Assembly (NCBI GenBank): GCA_021413735.1
Contig: JAIOPV010000188.1
Span: 62,001 to 126,000 of the forward strand
From: Planctomycetota bacterium
Lineage (GTDB): Bacteria; Planctomycetota; Planctomycetia; Gemmatales; Gemmataceae
Length of the DNA: 64,000 nt
Direction of reading: 5' to 3'
In this document: positions 16,441-24,866 of the stretch, piece after piece
Layout: every line of letters starts with the position of its first letter
Numbering within the stretch: the first letter of the stretch is position 1
Notes under the pieces: model-generated
Told to the model about the DNA's origin: nothing
The model's database searches: none
Seen by the model: only the letters and a program-made list of their open reading frames with translations
Translations under genes and position numbers: made by a program

Positions 16441-17625
16441 ATGTCGATCCAGCGGCGCAAAAGAGGTGTAAAGCCAAACGGAAAGCTGATCGAAAAGCAT
16501 CGCATGCTGAAGGGGTGGTCTCTTCAAGACCTCGCTGATGAGAAGCCAAAAGTCGCCAAGTCGACGATCGAGAGGGCCATCAAAGGCAAGCCCATTGAGA
16601 ATGAATCACTTCACAGAATCGCCGAGAAGTTTGGCGTAGAATATAAGACTCTTCTGGCGGAAGACGAAAGCACAGGAGATGGCGCTGGGGATGAAGAGGT
16701 TGATGTCGAGGTGGTGATAGCTGGCGACATGAAGGACTGGTCGATAGAGCGACGGATAAAAATGCAAATCGCGCTCAATCTAATCGCCGAGGCGGGGGGT
16801 AGGATCAAGATCATGAAGGAAGAGTCGGGGAGCATCAAGCTAACAGCGAGAATGACCAGAAAGGACGCCGAGAAGCTTCAGCAGGCGCTCGCGGAAGGTC
16901 GTTTGGCGGAACTGGGTGTCGTTTCGGTGGGAGCCCCCAAACCTGTCATCCCAGAAGAGGGCAGGCTGAATCGCTGGTATGCAGCAGCAAAACAAATGCG
17001 AACCTCCACGGTGTTGAGCGCGCTCAGCATCGGGTGCAGCCTGAGCGGCTTCTTTCCCATCGAAGCCCTCCAGGTGTACATACTTGGGATCACGTTCGGG
17101 CTGGCGGGCCTTGCGATTCGTTGGCGAGTTGCTCTCCGCCTCTGGCTGCCGGCCATCGGGATTGCCGCGAATATCGGGGCTGCGGTGGCATGGCCCTATG
17201 TTATCGGCCTATTTCAGGATGCTGACGGGTATCACATTCGAGCGGATGAACGCGTGCGGGAGGGGGAAATCCAGTTTATTCTTGATGACAACTTCCCTGA
17301 TGATGAAGAGTATCATATTAGGATATCAGAAGGCCATGATGCACCCGACCCCAAAGTGTTCAGGGTTTACGACCTTACATTCAGAGGCAGGCAGTCACCT
17401 GCTTTGTCGATCAAATCACGGCGATACAACGTCTATATTTATCACGATGCACATTTGGCCCCTGTCGACGATCTGAGAAGCTACCACGGAATCTATGTTT
17501 GGCCCTCTGTCTACGGAACGACACAGGTGCATGTCAGGGCTAAGCCTGATGCCAAGGGTTTCTTTGAGCGAAAGAGGCAAGAACTAGAGGCGCAGAAACT
17601 TCGAGATCAAGGATTAAAGAAGTAG
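16441..17625 (+). CDS. Membrane-anchored XRE protein with TRADD-N-like domain
   Basis: A 394-aa protein. Residues about 14-72 form an XRE/Cro-type HTH (LIEKHRMLKGWSLQDLADE, then KSTIERAIKG and LHRIAEKFGVEYKTLL). Residues about 84-160 have a helix, then GRIKIMKEESGSIKLTARM and AEKLQQALAEGRLAELGVVSV. That GSIKLT/EKL/GEL-type pattern resembles the small domain found with NACHT and other STAND proteins and described as TRADD-N. Two or three membrane segments follow (about 183-260), then a beta-rich domain outside or beneath the membrane. A signalling or immunity role is inferred, not shown. Lower GC in the second half hints at separate origin. Confidence 0.6.
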   Translation: MSIQRRKRGVKPNGKLIEKHRMLKGWSLQDLADEKPKVAKSTIERAIKGKPIENESLHRIAEKFGVEYKTLLAEDESTGDGAGDEEVDVEVVIAGDMKDWSIERRIKMQIALNLIAEAGGRIKIMKEESGSIKLTARMTRKDAEKLQQALAEGRLAELGVVSVGAPKPVIPEEGRLNRWYAAAKQMRTSTVLSALSIGCSLSGFFPIEALQVYILGITFGLAGLAIRWRVALRLWLPAIGIAANIGAAVAWPYVIGLFQDADGYHIRADERVREGEIQFILDDNFPDDEEYHIRISEGHDAPDPKVFRVYDLTFRGRQSPALSIKSRRYNVYIYHDAHLAPVDDLRSYHGIYVWPSVYGTTQVHVRAKPDAKGFFERKRQELEAQKLRDQGLKK

Positions 17626-17649
17626 AAAATTCCCCCACGTGGCCGGATT

Positions 17650-17964
17650 TTATGACTCAAGCCGGTATCGCCCCTGCGCCACGCGGGTCAGCTCGAACCG
17701 AGGTGGCTGCCCCTTGTCCCACGTCAGCGAATGATGCCGTTCGAGCCACTTCCGAATCGTCCCCGCGGCATCGTCACGGAACTCCGGGCACTTATTCCAG
17801 AACCCACCGGTGATCTCGAAGGTGTATTCCGTTCCTTCGATCTCCACCCGAATCGAACTCCCCACGCCTTTGAAATGCTCGTCGCGATTCGGGAAGCCGA
17901 CGCGAATGCCGTAGGTCTGTCCTTCGATTTTGCTGCCGGTGTTCTTCCACGCGCTCGCTTGCAT
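17650..17964 (-). CDS. Hypothetical protein
   Basis: A 104-aa protein with beta-strand-like alternation (SSIRVEIEGTEYTFEITGGFW) and a C-terminal Trp/Arg-rich part. The ATG is preceded by GAGAGGGCGAGTCG. It converges on the XRE protein gene with a 24-bp gap. No family recognised. Confidence 0.6.
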   Translation of the reverse strand: MQASAWKNTGSKIEGQTYGIRVGFPNRDEHFKGVGSSIRVEIEGTEYTFEITGGFWNKCPEFRDDAAGTIRKWLERHHSLTWDKGQPPRFELTRVAQGRYRLES

Positions 17965-18073
17965 CGACTCGCCCTCTCGCTGCGTTTCGCTCGGATGGAA
18001 ATTCTACCCGATCCGGCAGCCCGTTGACAACGCTCCGTATTCGCGCTAATCCTCGACGCGTCTGCTCGTCGTT

Positions 18074-18109
18074 CAGTTAGGGCTTCGGGCAGACGCCCAA
18101 CCCTAACTG
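18074..18109 (+). promoter_or_regulatory. Perfect stem-loop in the leader of the 18.1-kb gene
   Basis: CAGTTAGGG (18074-18082) pairs perfectly with CCCTAACTG (18101-18109), and inside it GGGC (18087-18090) pairs with GCCC (18095-18098). The ribosome binding site GGAAGG begins at the foot of the stem and the ATG is 13 bp further on. It could be a protein-binding dyad or an RNA element governing translation. Confidence 0.55.
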
Positions 18110-18121
18110 GAAGGATTCCAT

Positions 18122-18838
18122 ATGGCCCGTAAACGCAGTAAAGCCAACGAAGAAGCAGCCCAAGGTACTGCCACCACCGAACCCACCGAACCCACCTCCA
18201 CCGCCGTCGCTGAACGCCCAACCGACGCGCCCGACGAACAAGTCGTGCTCCGCAACGCCGAACAGGCGCAGCGTGATGCCGAACATCGCGTGGAAACGGC
18301 CCACACCACCGAGCAGAACGGCCACCACGCACACGGCCACCGTGTGCCGTACATCGCTAACCCCAGCATGACTCGCCGACCGGTTCAGAGCCACGCCGAG
18401 GCAGTGACCAAGCGTCAATCGAATCTGCCAAGCAAGCTGTCCGTCTCTGCCGGCGACATGAAGGTGCAGATGATCGACAAGGGCGACAACGCTGCGGGCA
18501 TCGGTATCCGCGTCGTGTTCCCGGATGGCGCGGAGAACCGCCCGACCGAGGAAGAGAAGGCGATCATCCGCCGCCACGTCAAAGGCGAGGAAGGCGAGAA
18601 CACCGGTTTCAACTGGAACGGCTCGGTGGGCATGTGGCACAAGCACATCGTCCGCCACGGCGAACACCCGGAGGACGTACCGGGCACCCGCGCGGTCGCC
18701 ATCCGCCTGGATGCGGAAAATCGTGTCGAGAAGCTCGCAGAGGCACTTCGCCAGCATTCGGCCGATCCGGTCGGCTTCGCCGAGTCCGTCCGCCAGCGCC
18801 GCGAGCAGGCGGTACAGGGCCACGGCATCCCGGATTAA
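18122..18838 (+). CDS. Hypothetical protein with low-complexity N-terminus
   Basis: A 238-aa protein. The first 95 residues are Thr/Ala/Glu/Pro- and His-rich (many TEPTEPT and HHAHGH-like steps) and probably disordered. Residues about 105-238 form a compact domain with KVQMIDKGDNAAGIGIRVVF and FNWNGSVGMWHKHI. Spacing from GGAAGG supports the ATG at 18122. No known family. Confidence 0.6.
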   Translation: MARKRSKANEEAAQGTATTEPTEPTSTAVAERPTDAPDEQVVLRNAEQAQRDAEHRVETAHTTEQNGHHAHGHRVPYIANPSMTRRPVQSHAEAVTKRQSNLPSKLSVSAGDMKVQMIDKGDNAAGIGIRVVFPDGAENRPTEEEKAIIRRHVKGEEGENTGFNWNGSVGMWHKHIVRHGEHPEDVPGTRAVAIRLDAENRVEKLAEALRQHSADPVGFAESVRQRREQAVQGHGIPD

Positions 18839-19198
18839 CCGGTAAGAAGTGGGGAGGCCCGTTCCGACTCGGTAAATGCGGCAGGTAGGTCCTACAAATC
18901 AAGCGGACTCGACTCCCCGCTCATTTTCTCGCAGCTCCTGCTCCCGCAGGCGCTTATGGCCGAAGCGAATTCTGCCAGGTCGTGAGCGGCACGAGGGCTG
19001 CTTTATCTCTCCTCGTCGAGCCGCCCACCCCGGATCGACAAGGCCTTCCCCCAAGGCCGATCCCCGCCTCCCCCGACGGTCCAACTCACGGCCCAGCGAC
19101 TTCCCCCGGTCGCTGGGCCTCATCTTTTCCCACTGGCCTCGACACCTCCCCCCTCGCCGTTTACGTTTCCTCCTCGCTCCCATTCCCAGGAGGCCGTG
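18839..19198. other. 360-bp intergenic region
   Basis: No convincing gene is seen here. It contains the terminator-like stem at 19091-19118 and, just before the VOC gene, a strong AGGAGG ribosome binding site. Confidence 0.5.
19091..19128 (+). terminator. Terminator-like hairpin
   Basis: A perfect ten-pair stem, GCCCAGCGAC (19091-19100) with GTCGCTGGGC (19109-19118), is followed by CTCATCTTTT. It lies between the 18.1-kb gene and the VOC gene and probably ends the former transcript. Confidence 0.6.
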
Positions 19199-19603
19199 AT
19201 GCGCCCTCAGCCCTTGATCGCGGTGACCGACGTTGAAGCCAGTAGTCGGTGGTATCAGCGACTACTCGGGTGCCGCAGCGCGCACGGCGGTCGAGAATAC
19301 GAGCGGCTCGTCTCCGACTCCGGGCTGATCCTCCAGTTGCACCACTTCGAGGTGGATCATCACCACGGGCCGATCGGCGACCCAACGGACAAGCCCTACG
19401 GTAACGGCGTGCTGCTCTGGTTCGAGATGGATGACTTCGACGGGGCGACCGTTCGAGCTGCCGAGATGGGGGCGGAGGTCGTCATGCCGAGGCACCGCAA
19501 TCCGCCGGAAGGAGACGGCGGACCGAACCACTGGGAGATCTGGCTCCGCGATCCGAACGGATACACTGTCGTGCTCGCAAGCCCGGACGGTTCAGCGGAG
19601 TGA
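19199..19603 (+). CDS. VOC-family protein (glyoxalase/bleomycin resistance fold)
   Basis: A 134-aa protein of the vicinal-oxygen-chelate superfamily: PLIAVTDVEASSRWYQRLLG at the N-terminus, LWFEMDDFDGATVRAAEMGA in the middle, and NHWEIWLRDPNGYTVVLASP at the end. One or two metal-ligand positions (His in QLHH, Glu in WEIWLRDPNG) are present. The ATG at 19199 is chosen from the AGGAGG five bases upstream. The substrate cannot be predicted. Its TGA overlaps the ATG of an in-frame start of the next gene. Confidence 0.8.
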   Translation: MRPQPLIAVTDVEASSRWYQRLLGCRSAHGGREYERLVSDSGLILQLHHFEVDHHHGPIGDPTDKPYGNGVLLWFEMDDFDGATVRAAEMGAEVVMPRHRNPPEGDGGPNHWEIWLRDPNGYTVVLASPDGSAE

Positions 19604-19635
19604 TGAGGGGCGCGGCAATTGCTCCCTCCCTCCAC

Positions 19636-19944
19636 ATGCATCTGATCCACATCCTGCTCCCGCTCAACGACAACAAGGGCAAGCCCATTGGGCGGAAGCT
19701 ATTCCGCGCCGTCGCCGAGGAGTTGACCGAGAAGTTCGGCGGCCTCACCGCGCATACCCGTGCGCCTGCCGAGGGCCTGTGGAAGGAAGGCTCGTCCGAA
19801 ACCGACAAGGACGAGATCGTGATCTACGAAGTGATGGCGGAGGAACTCGACGAGAAGTGGTGGGGAAAGTACCGCCAGCGGCTCGAGAAGCGATTCAAGC
19901 AGGAGAAGGTGATCGTGCGGGCGATGGAGGTGCGGGTCCTGTAA
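19636..19944 (+). CDS. Small conserved hypothetical protein
   Basis: A 102-aa protein beginning MHLIHILLPLNDNKG, a start that looks like the conserved beginning of a widespread small family with FRAVAEELTEKFGGLTAHTR and WWGKYRQRLEKRFKQE. Earlier in-frame starts at 19600 and 19603 would overlap the VOC gene stop (TGATG), which would couple translation. The function of the family is unknown. Confidence 0.65.
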   Translation: MHLIHILLPLNDNKGKPIGRKLFRAVAEELTEKFGGLTAHTRAPAEGLWKEGSSETDKDEIVIYEVMAEELDEKWWGKYRQRLEKRFKQEKVIVRAMEVRVL

Positions 19945-19965
19945 CTCGTGGCATGAGACGGAAAC

Positions 19966-19988
19966 GGCCCCGGCTATGAGCCGGGGCC
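19966..19988. terminator. Bidirectional hairpin between convergent genes
   Basis: GGCCCCGGCT (19966-19975) and AGCCGGGGCC (19979-19988) form a perfect ten-pair stem with an ATG loop between the 19.6-kb gene and the PDZ gene. There is no T-run, but the position between converging genes suits a terminator. Confidence 0.55.
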
Positions 19989-20012
19989 TCGGGGCGTGAC
20001 GCCGGACGGGCC

Positions 20013-20930
20013 TCAATCGATGACCTTCCCTTGCGGCTTGCCCACGAGCTTTAGCAGCTTCTCGACGGTCGGGCGGTACTTCTCAGGAACCTTCCCCAAT
20101 TCGGCCGCTTCCACCGCCTCGTCGCCTGCCTTGACGCTCACCTTCTCGGTGGTTACCCCACCGGCACCTACCTTGCCAGTGATGAGGTAGCTAACCCCGT
20201 CTTCAGTGGCATCGATGGTGAACGCGCCGTTCACGACGGACACCGAGGCGGAGTTACCGGGACGGCCGTTTCCCAGGGCCTTGGGGTTCAGCGGGAGACC
20301 GAACACCTCGGGCTTGGGGGCGGCCTCGGGCAGGTCGATCCCCTTCAGCTCGACCCGCTTCCCCTTGCGGACGACGACCGCGTCCACCTTCTCGCCGGTC
20401 TTCACTTCGCTCACCCGCCGGGTGAAGTCCACGGGGTCGGCGACCGGCTTCCCGGCGAACTCGACGACGATGTCGTGGGCCTTGAACCCGGCCTTCTGAG
20501 CGGCCGAACCTTCCAGCACGCCGGCGATGGCGACCCCCTTCTCCAGACCCAGTTGGTCGGTCACGAGCGGGGTGAGTGGTTCGAGCCGGACGCCCAGGCG
20601 CGGTCGCTCAGGCACGGTGGCGGGGTTCACGAGCCCCGGGAGTCCACCGACGGGCAGACCCTTCATCATCTCCACCCAGGCCTCGTTCAGCATCTTGCGT
20701 GCGGCCGGATCGTTCGGACCCTTGGCCAGCGACTCCATCGCCCGGCGCAACTGATCCTGCGCCTTGCCGAGTTCACCGGGAGCGGCGAACGGGAGTTGCG
20801 GAGCGGGCTGGACGGTTTGCGGTTTCGGGGCTTTAGGCTCGTCGGCACTCGACAGGGAGACCCCGATGCCGACACACAGTGCGGCGGCACCGAGCACGGT
20901 GACGGCCGCGACGATTCGCTTTCCGATCAT
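20013..20930 (-). CDS. Secreted PDZ-domain protein
   Basis: A 305-aa exported protein: an N-terminal signal peptide (about 1-29, ending near SSADEP), a helical Pro/Ala segment, then a PDZ domain at about 110-210 (RPRLGVRLEPLTP, VLEGSAAQKAGFKAHDIVVEFAG and GKRVELKGIDLP). No serine protease domain precedes it, so it is a scaffold or substrate-binding protein rather than an HtrA protease. The C-terminus repeats a beta-rich segment (SVVNGAFTIDATEDGVSYLI). It is transcribed alone. Confidence 0.75.
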   Translation of the reverse strand: MIGKRIVAAVTVLGAAALCVGIGVSLSSADEPKAPKPQTVQPAPQLPFAAPGELGKAQDQLRRAMESLAKGPNDPAARKMLNEAWVEMMKGLPVGGLPGLVNPATVPERPRLGVRLEPLTPLVTDQLGLEKGVAIAGVLEGSAAQKAGFKAHDIVVEFAGKPVADPVDFTRRVSEVKTGEKVDAVVVRKGKRVELKGIDLPEAAPKPEVFGLPLNPKALGNGRPGNSASVSVVNGAFTIDATEDGVSYLITGKVGAGGVTTEKVSVKAGDEAVEAAELGKVPEKYRPTVEKLLKLVGKPQGKVID

Positions 20931-21200
20931 GACTGCAACACCTCCTGTGCAATTTGGGAGAAACGAACACCCATCTGCACCGAACGTCGGTGCGATGCAA
21001 CAATCGGCTGGGCATGCAAAAGCGTTGTTTCCCGGTCCGCAATCGCGGTGAAATGGGCGCCGGGCTATTAAATTCTACGGCACCGAAGTGTCCGGGGTTC
21101 GCTGCCGGCGGGTCGCAGGGGGCTAGAAATTCGGGCCGTTAATCGCGGTTTTGAAACCCGCCGCCTTACCCCCTTCCGGAGGTTTGGCGACGGGCTGGGA

Positions 21201-21839
21201 TCACCGATAGCACTTACCGCAATCCCCGCAGTTCTCGGCTTTACCCTGCTCTTGCGGGCAGAGGAGCGAGAGCGCGAAGCGCGGCTTACGTAACCGGCGG
21301 ACCGCGAAACGCAGATCAAGCAGTTCCGGCTCTTCGCCTTCATCCACCTGAAGGTAGGCGAGGCGAACGCCGTCGGGAATCCGATCAACAGAACTGTCCT
21401 TGTCGATGCTGTACCAGACCCGGCAGCACTTGAGTGCGGCCATCTGTTCCAGCGTGGGCGCGATGTCAGCGATCTTGAACGACCGCGTGTAGAAGAAGTA
21501 CCGGGGCTTCGGACGATTCCTCATCACCCACAGCCACTTCTCCGCGTACTCGGCGTTGTAGTAATCGCCGCTGACGTGAACCCGGACGACTTGACAGCCC
21601 TTCCGACGGATCTCAGTTGCCATCCGATCCGCGAAGTCGGTTTGGAGGCTCTGCTGGTAGTTCCAGTCGAGCCTCGCTTTCACCGCGTCGAGAATGAACC
21701 TCGATTTGGTGGCGTAGCAGTTTGCCGTGCAGGTCGGGGTACGACCGGGGCACGTGCTGACGGCGGGCAGGCTCCAGACATGAATCCCTTCGCCGAGCTT
21801 ACCATTTCCGATGGTAAGCAGACCACGTTGCGTGTGCAT
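21201..21839 (-). CDS. Phage Gp88-like family protein
   Basis: A 212-aa protein from the ATG at 21839 (MHTQRGLLTIGNGKLG); an in-frame ATG at 21869 adds ten residues. The Cys pattern CPGRTPTCTANCYA (about 31-44) and a C-terminal cluster CPQEQGKAENCGDCGKC (about 195-211) are characteristic of the Gp88 family of phages and related elements, whose biochemical role is not established. VVRVHVSGDYYNAEYA lies between. The Cys clusters suggest metal or Fe-S binding. Confidence 0.7.
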   Translation of the reverse strand: MHTQRGLLTIGNGKLGEGIHVWSLPAVSTCPGRTPTCTANCYATKSRFILDAVKARLDWNYQQSLQTDFADRMATEIRRKGCQVVRVHVSGDYYNAEYAEKWLWVMRNRPKPRYFFYTRSFKIADIAPTLEQMAALKCCRVWYSIDKDSSVDRIPDGVRLAYLQVDEGEEPELLDLRFAVRRLRKPRFALSLLCPQEQGKAENCGDCGKCYR

Positions 21840-22013
21840 TTCTGCACCTCGCTCGGGTATGACCAGCAACCGGGGAGAACATCTCTACGGCAGCAAGGTC
21901 GAAACCCGGCGAGGAAGGCACAGATTGATGGTTCGCGCAAGCGTTGCGAAAGTGCTTGCCAGATGAAATGCGTTGCGCTAGGGTCGAAATCTCACATCAA
22001 GCAGGGAGGCATT

Positions 22014-22361
22014 ATGAAGGAAGAAGTAAAGGTACTCGCAAATTACGTTGTCATGAGCGACGACTACGCCACGGACAGCTTTAACCTCGGCAACAGGACT
22101 TACCAAAAGGGGCATACCTATAAGGTTGACAACCACATCCTGGCGGAGATTGTCGGCGCTGGCGCGGGCGAGAAGTTGAAAACCGAGTGGGCCATGACAA
22201 GCGCCCCGCTCCGCCGGATGGATGAGATCGTCCCCAGCGTGACTCGCTGGTTCACGGCAAACGGCCACGACACTCACCACTTGACGAAAGGCGAACGGAC
22301 CAATGTGCCATCGAACTTGGCTGTGTGGCTCACGATGAACGGCTACGCCGAGGCGGCATGA
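22014..22361 (+). CDS. Hypothetical protein, start of phage-like operon
   Basis: A 115-aa protein. The ATG at 22014 follows GCAGGGAGGC at good spacing, while the same frame stays open much further upstream without a comparable site. Its stop overlaps the next start (ATGA at 22358-22361). No recognised domain; it heads a run of thirteen close-packed genes. Confidence 0.65.
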   Translation: MKEEVKVLANYVVMSDDYATDSFNLGNRTYQKGHTYKVDNHILAEIVGAGAGEKLKTEWAMTSAPLRRMDEIVPSVTRWFTANGHDTHHLTKGERTNVPSNLAVWLTMNGYAEAA

Positions 22362-22471
22362 CCACCTGCCCACACTGCCATGAGCAGTTCACGCCCGCGC
22401 GTTGGTGGCAGAAGTTCTGCACCCCTGCGTGCAGGCTGAAGGCTTGGCGTAAGCGAAAGACAACGAAATGA
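22358..22471 (+). CDS. Tiny zinc-finger-like protein (37 aa)
   Basis: A 37-aa frame with ATGA overlaps at both ends, which is strong evidence for a real gene. CPHCHEQF and FCTPACRLKAW give a Cx2C...Cx3C set suitable for one zinc ion in a treble-clef-like finger, and the tail is basic (WRKRKTTK). A nucleic-acid-binding role is inferred. Confidence 0.65.
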   Translation: MTTCPHCHEQFTPARWWQKFCTPACRLKAWRKRKTTK

Positions 22472-23046
22472 CCGCAACTCAATTCCCTTTGTCGTGGCCC
22501 GAAAGCTGGCCCCGTGCTTCAAACCCCGGTAAGTCGCAGTTCAAGACGAGCCTCACCGCCGCGATCGACAACGTACAGGACTCGCTCCGCCGCTTCGCCA
22601 CCGACAGCGGCCGGAAGGTCGAGGCCATCCTCGTGTCGAGCAACGTCTCGCTGATGGAGCGAAACCCGAAAGACTCGGGAGTCGCGGTCTACTTCACGTG
22701 GGACGGCATCTCGACCTGCATCGCGGTGGACCGCTACCAGCGGATCGAAGAGAACCTGCAGGCGATCCACCATGTCATCGAAGCGGAGCGAACCAAGCTC
22801 CGGCACGGTGGCCTGAACCTCGTGCGCGCTGCGTTCCGTGGATACGCGGCTCTCCCGCCGCCATCACCGGCGGTGAACGATCCGTGGTCCGTGCTGAGTG
22901 TGAAGCCAGGCGCGAGTGCCGCCGAGATCGAGACGGCGTTCAAGGAGAAAGCGAAACGGGCACACCCTGACGCTGGCGGCAACCACGAGCAGATGGCCAA
23001 GCTGAACGCGGCTCGCGGGGAAGCACTGCGGAGGGCGGTGAAATGA
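22468..23046 (+). CDS. J-domain protein
   Basis: A 192-aa protein whose C-terminal part (about 137-192) is a DnaJ J domain: DPWSVLSVKPGASAAEIETA, KEKAKRAHPDAGG with the HPD tripeptide, and KLNAARGEALRR. The N-terminal 130 residues have no recognised motif. J proteins recruit and stimulate Hsp70/DnaK; phages and plasmids encode them to aid replication-complex handling. Both neighbours overlap by ATGA. Confidence 0.75.
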   Translation: MTATQFPLSWPESWPRASNPGKSQFKTSLTAAIDNVQDSLRRFATDSGRKVEAILVSSNVSLMERNPKDSGVAVYFTWDGISTCIAVDRYQRIEENLQAIHHVIEAERTKLRHGGLNLVRAAFRGYAALPPPSPAVNDPWSVLSVKPGASAAEIETAFKEKAKRAHPDAGGNHEQMAKLNAARGEALRRAVK

Positions 23047-23276
23047 CCGATGTGCTTGCAGCTTTTTTGATCGTGATCCTGCTCTCGACCATGTTTCATG
23101 GCACGGCAGGCCGAGACGACTCCGACGAACAGCATGGTAAACGAAGTGGCCTGACCGTCTACACCGATTACAAGACAGGTTGCCAGTATCTGGGCACTAT
23201 CCTCGGAGGCGTCACTCCGCGGCTGGATCGGGATGGGAAACCGGTGTGCGTGTCGCCGGATGAACCGAAACCATGA
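23043..23276 (+). CDS. DUF6440-like membrane protein
   Basis: A 77-aa protein with an N-terminal membrane segment (about 3-17, VLAAFLIVILLST) followed by SGLTVYTDYKTGCQYL, which resembles the DUF6440 signature. Function unknown. It overlaps both neighbouring genes by four bases. Confidence 0.65.
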   Translation: MTDVLAAFLIVILLSTMFHGTAGRDDSDEQHGKRSGLTVYTDYKTGCQYLGTILGGVTPRLDRDGKPVCVSPDEPKP

Positions 23277-23491
23277 CCCGCCCCCGCCGCATCCTCTCCC
23301 TCGAACAAGCCGACAACCGCCTCGGTGAGCTGTCCTCGTGGCTCTCAGCAGCCGGGCAGCCCCGGAAGCAGGTGCGGGAGTTGCTTGAAATCGCCGCCTT
23401 CTACCGTGGCGAAGTGGATCGGTTACGCGCGAGGGATGGGGAGCCGGGGCAGAAGTCGTGGACGGCCGAAGAGAAGAAGCGGAAGGGCTGA
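23273..23491 (+). CDS. Small hypothetical protein
   Basis: A 72-aa charged helical protein, ATGA-coupled to the gene before it. No domain recognised. Confidence 0.6.
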   Translation: MTRPRRILSLEQADNRLGELSSWLSAAGQPRKQVRELLEIAAFYRGEVDRLRARDGEPGQKSWTAEEKKRKG

Positions 23492-23493
23492 GG

Positions 23494-23700
23494 ATGAAGT
23501 GGAAGATTAAACCTACCGTCTACCCGGACACGAGAAACTTCACGCCGTGGAGACGCTGGTTTGCGTGGTATCCGGTGGCGTTCACGGAATACGGAGTCAA
23601 GCACGCGTATTGGCTCTGCATGATTGAGCGGCGATTCATCTGGCGCGGGAGTGCCGAACTTGGCTATGGGAAGACGTGGGAATACAGAACGAAACGATAA
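23494..23700 (+). CDS. Small Trp-rich hypothetical protein
   Basis: A 68-aa protein rich in aromatic residues (NFTPWRRWFAWYPVAF). The ATG at 23494 is chosen for AAGGGCTGAGG just upstream and begins two bases after the previous stop. No family recognised. Confidence 0.6.
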   Translation: MKWKIKPTVYPDTRNFTPWRRWFAWYPVAFTEYGVKHAYWLCMIERRFIWRGSAELGYGKTWEYRTKR

Positions 23701-23707
23701 CCGCCTG

Positions 23708-23959
23708 ATGGGCAAGGAGGTGAAGGTGAAGCCAATCAAAATGCCGCATACAACGCGAACACTTGGGGCACCAAAAGACTGGGATGAACAGCAGCATGGC
23801 CCATGCGTCGGGTTGCCGATAACCGACAGCGCAGGCGTGATGTATTCGTGGTGGCGACCTTCGTGGACGCAGCGGTTGCTCGTATTGGCTGGTCGCCCGA
23901 TTCGTTTGTCTGTCGTGGGGTCGTCGCATCCGCCGGTTTCGTTGGACACTCTGCCATGA
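23708..23959 (+). CDS. Phage-type hypothetical protein
   Basis: An 83-aa protein with PIKMPHTTRTLGAPKDWDE at the start and VVGSSHPPVSLDTLP at the end, a pattern familiar from small phage proteins of unknown role. The next gene overlaps its stop (ATGA). Confidence 0.6.
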   Translation: MGKEVKVKPIKMPHTTRTLGAPKDWDEQQHGPCVGLPITDSAGVMYSWWRPSWTQRLLVLAGRPIRLSVVGSSHPPVSLDTLP

Positions 23960-24450
23960 CCGCCCCGTACAGCAAGCTCGTCGAGCGGGTCGGAAAAGCC
24001 ATCGCAGATTCTCTCGGTGCTCACGAATCAGGTCTGTTGGACCGTGCAGCACAAGCCGCCCTTGATGCTTGCCATGTTGAGGAGATGCGGGAGACGCTGC
24101 GAGAGTGTGCCAACGACCTCGCTGCTGAGGTGGAGAGCCAATATGTCATGAGCGGAAGCGTTCACCCAGCGAACGCAGGCCGGTACGCACGGGACATGAC
24201 CCCCGTGATGAACGCCCGCGCCCTCCTCGCCAAGCTGGACGCAACGGAGTCATCTCCCTCTTCGGATGCATCTCCCGACACCTTGCTCCATCAGATGGAG
24301 CTGCTCGCGGCAGAACTCGGCTGTGCCATCGTCTTCAGGCAGGGCATGTTTCACTTCATCCCGAATGGTGATCACCCGTCCGATGAGATGCTGGCTTTGA
24401 GCGTCGAGTTGGCTAAGGAGATCATCTCCAAATCGAGGAACAAAGCATGA
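23956..24450 (+). CDS. Hypothetical protein
   Basis: A 164-aa mainly helical protein, ATGA-coupled to the upstream gene. The middle is Ser/Pro-rich and the last 55 residues look like a separate small domain (LLAAELGCAIVFRQGMFHFI). No family recognised. A 23-codon frame overlapping its stop at 24447 may or may not be a gene. Confidence 0.6.
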   Translation: MTAPYSKLVERVGKAIADSLGAHESGLLDRAAQAALDACHVEEMRETLRECANDLAAEVESQYVMSGSVHPANAGRYARDMTPVMNARALLAKLDATESSPSSDASPDTLLHQMELLAAELGCAIVFRQGMFHFIPNGDHPSDEMLALSVELAKEIISKSRNKA

Positions 24451-24566
24451 CTGGCGTCCCGGCTACGCCGTCGCGTGCTGCGCTCCGGCGGACGCCTTCG
24501 GCCCCGACCGTTTGCTGACGCGAGAGTAACAGCCAACAGCCCAGGACGGGCAGAGAGAGAGGTGAA

Positions 24567-24866
24567 GTGATCGACTTTGAAAATGACCGACGGTTCCAAT
24601 CGCTGAGGTTCAGCCGAGGAGTCGAGATCCCGAAATGGGCTTTGCTGCAAATCATCACCGCGTTGCCCAGCGACGCTTTGCTATTTCACGTCGATTTCAG
24701 CTTTCAACGCAACGAGTTCCACATGCTGTTCTGGTCCAGCGAGTTCACCCTCGTCCCGCCCGGTAGCGAGGTACCGACGATCACCGCGTGGATCGACACA
24801 GTGAACCTGAAGGCTGGGTTGGGCGACATTCCCGAGTGGTACATGGTTGAGCGTGGTGACGCATGA
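24567..24866 (+). CDS. Hypothetical protein
   Basis: A 99-aa protein starting at a GTG after AGAGAGAGGTGAA, with beta-type alternation and many aromatics (FHVDFSFQRNEFHMLFWSS). Its stop overlaps the next ATG. No family recognised. Confidence 0.6.
   Translation: MIDFENDRRFQSLRFSRGVEIPKWALLQIITALPSDALLFHVDFSFQRNEFHMLFWSSEFTLVPPGSEVPTITAWIDTVNLKAGLGDIPEWYMVERGDA

Noticed and set aside
24447..24518. 23-codon frame overlapping the stop at 24450
   Set aside because: ATGA overlap exists, but the product is Arg/Pro/Thr-rich with no conserved look; could be chance.
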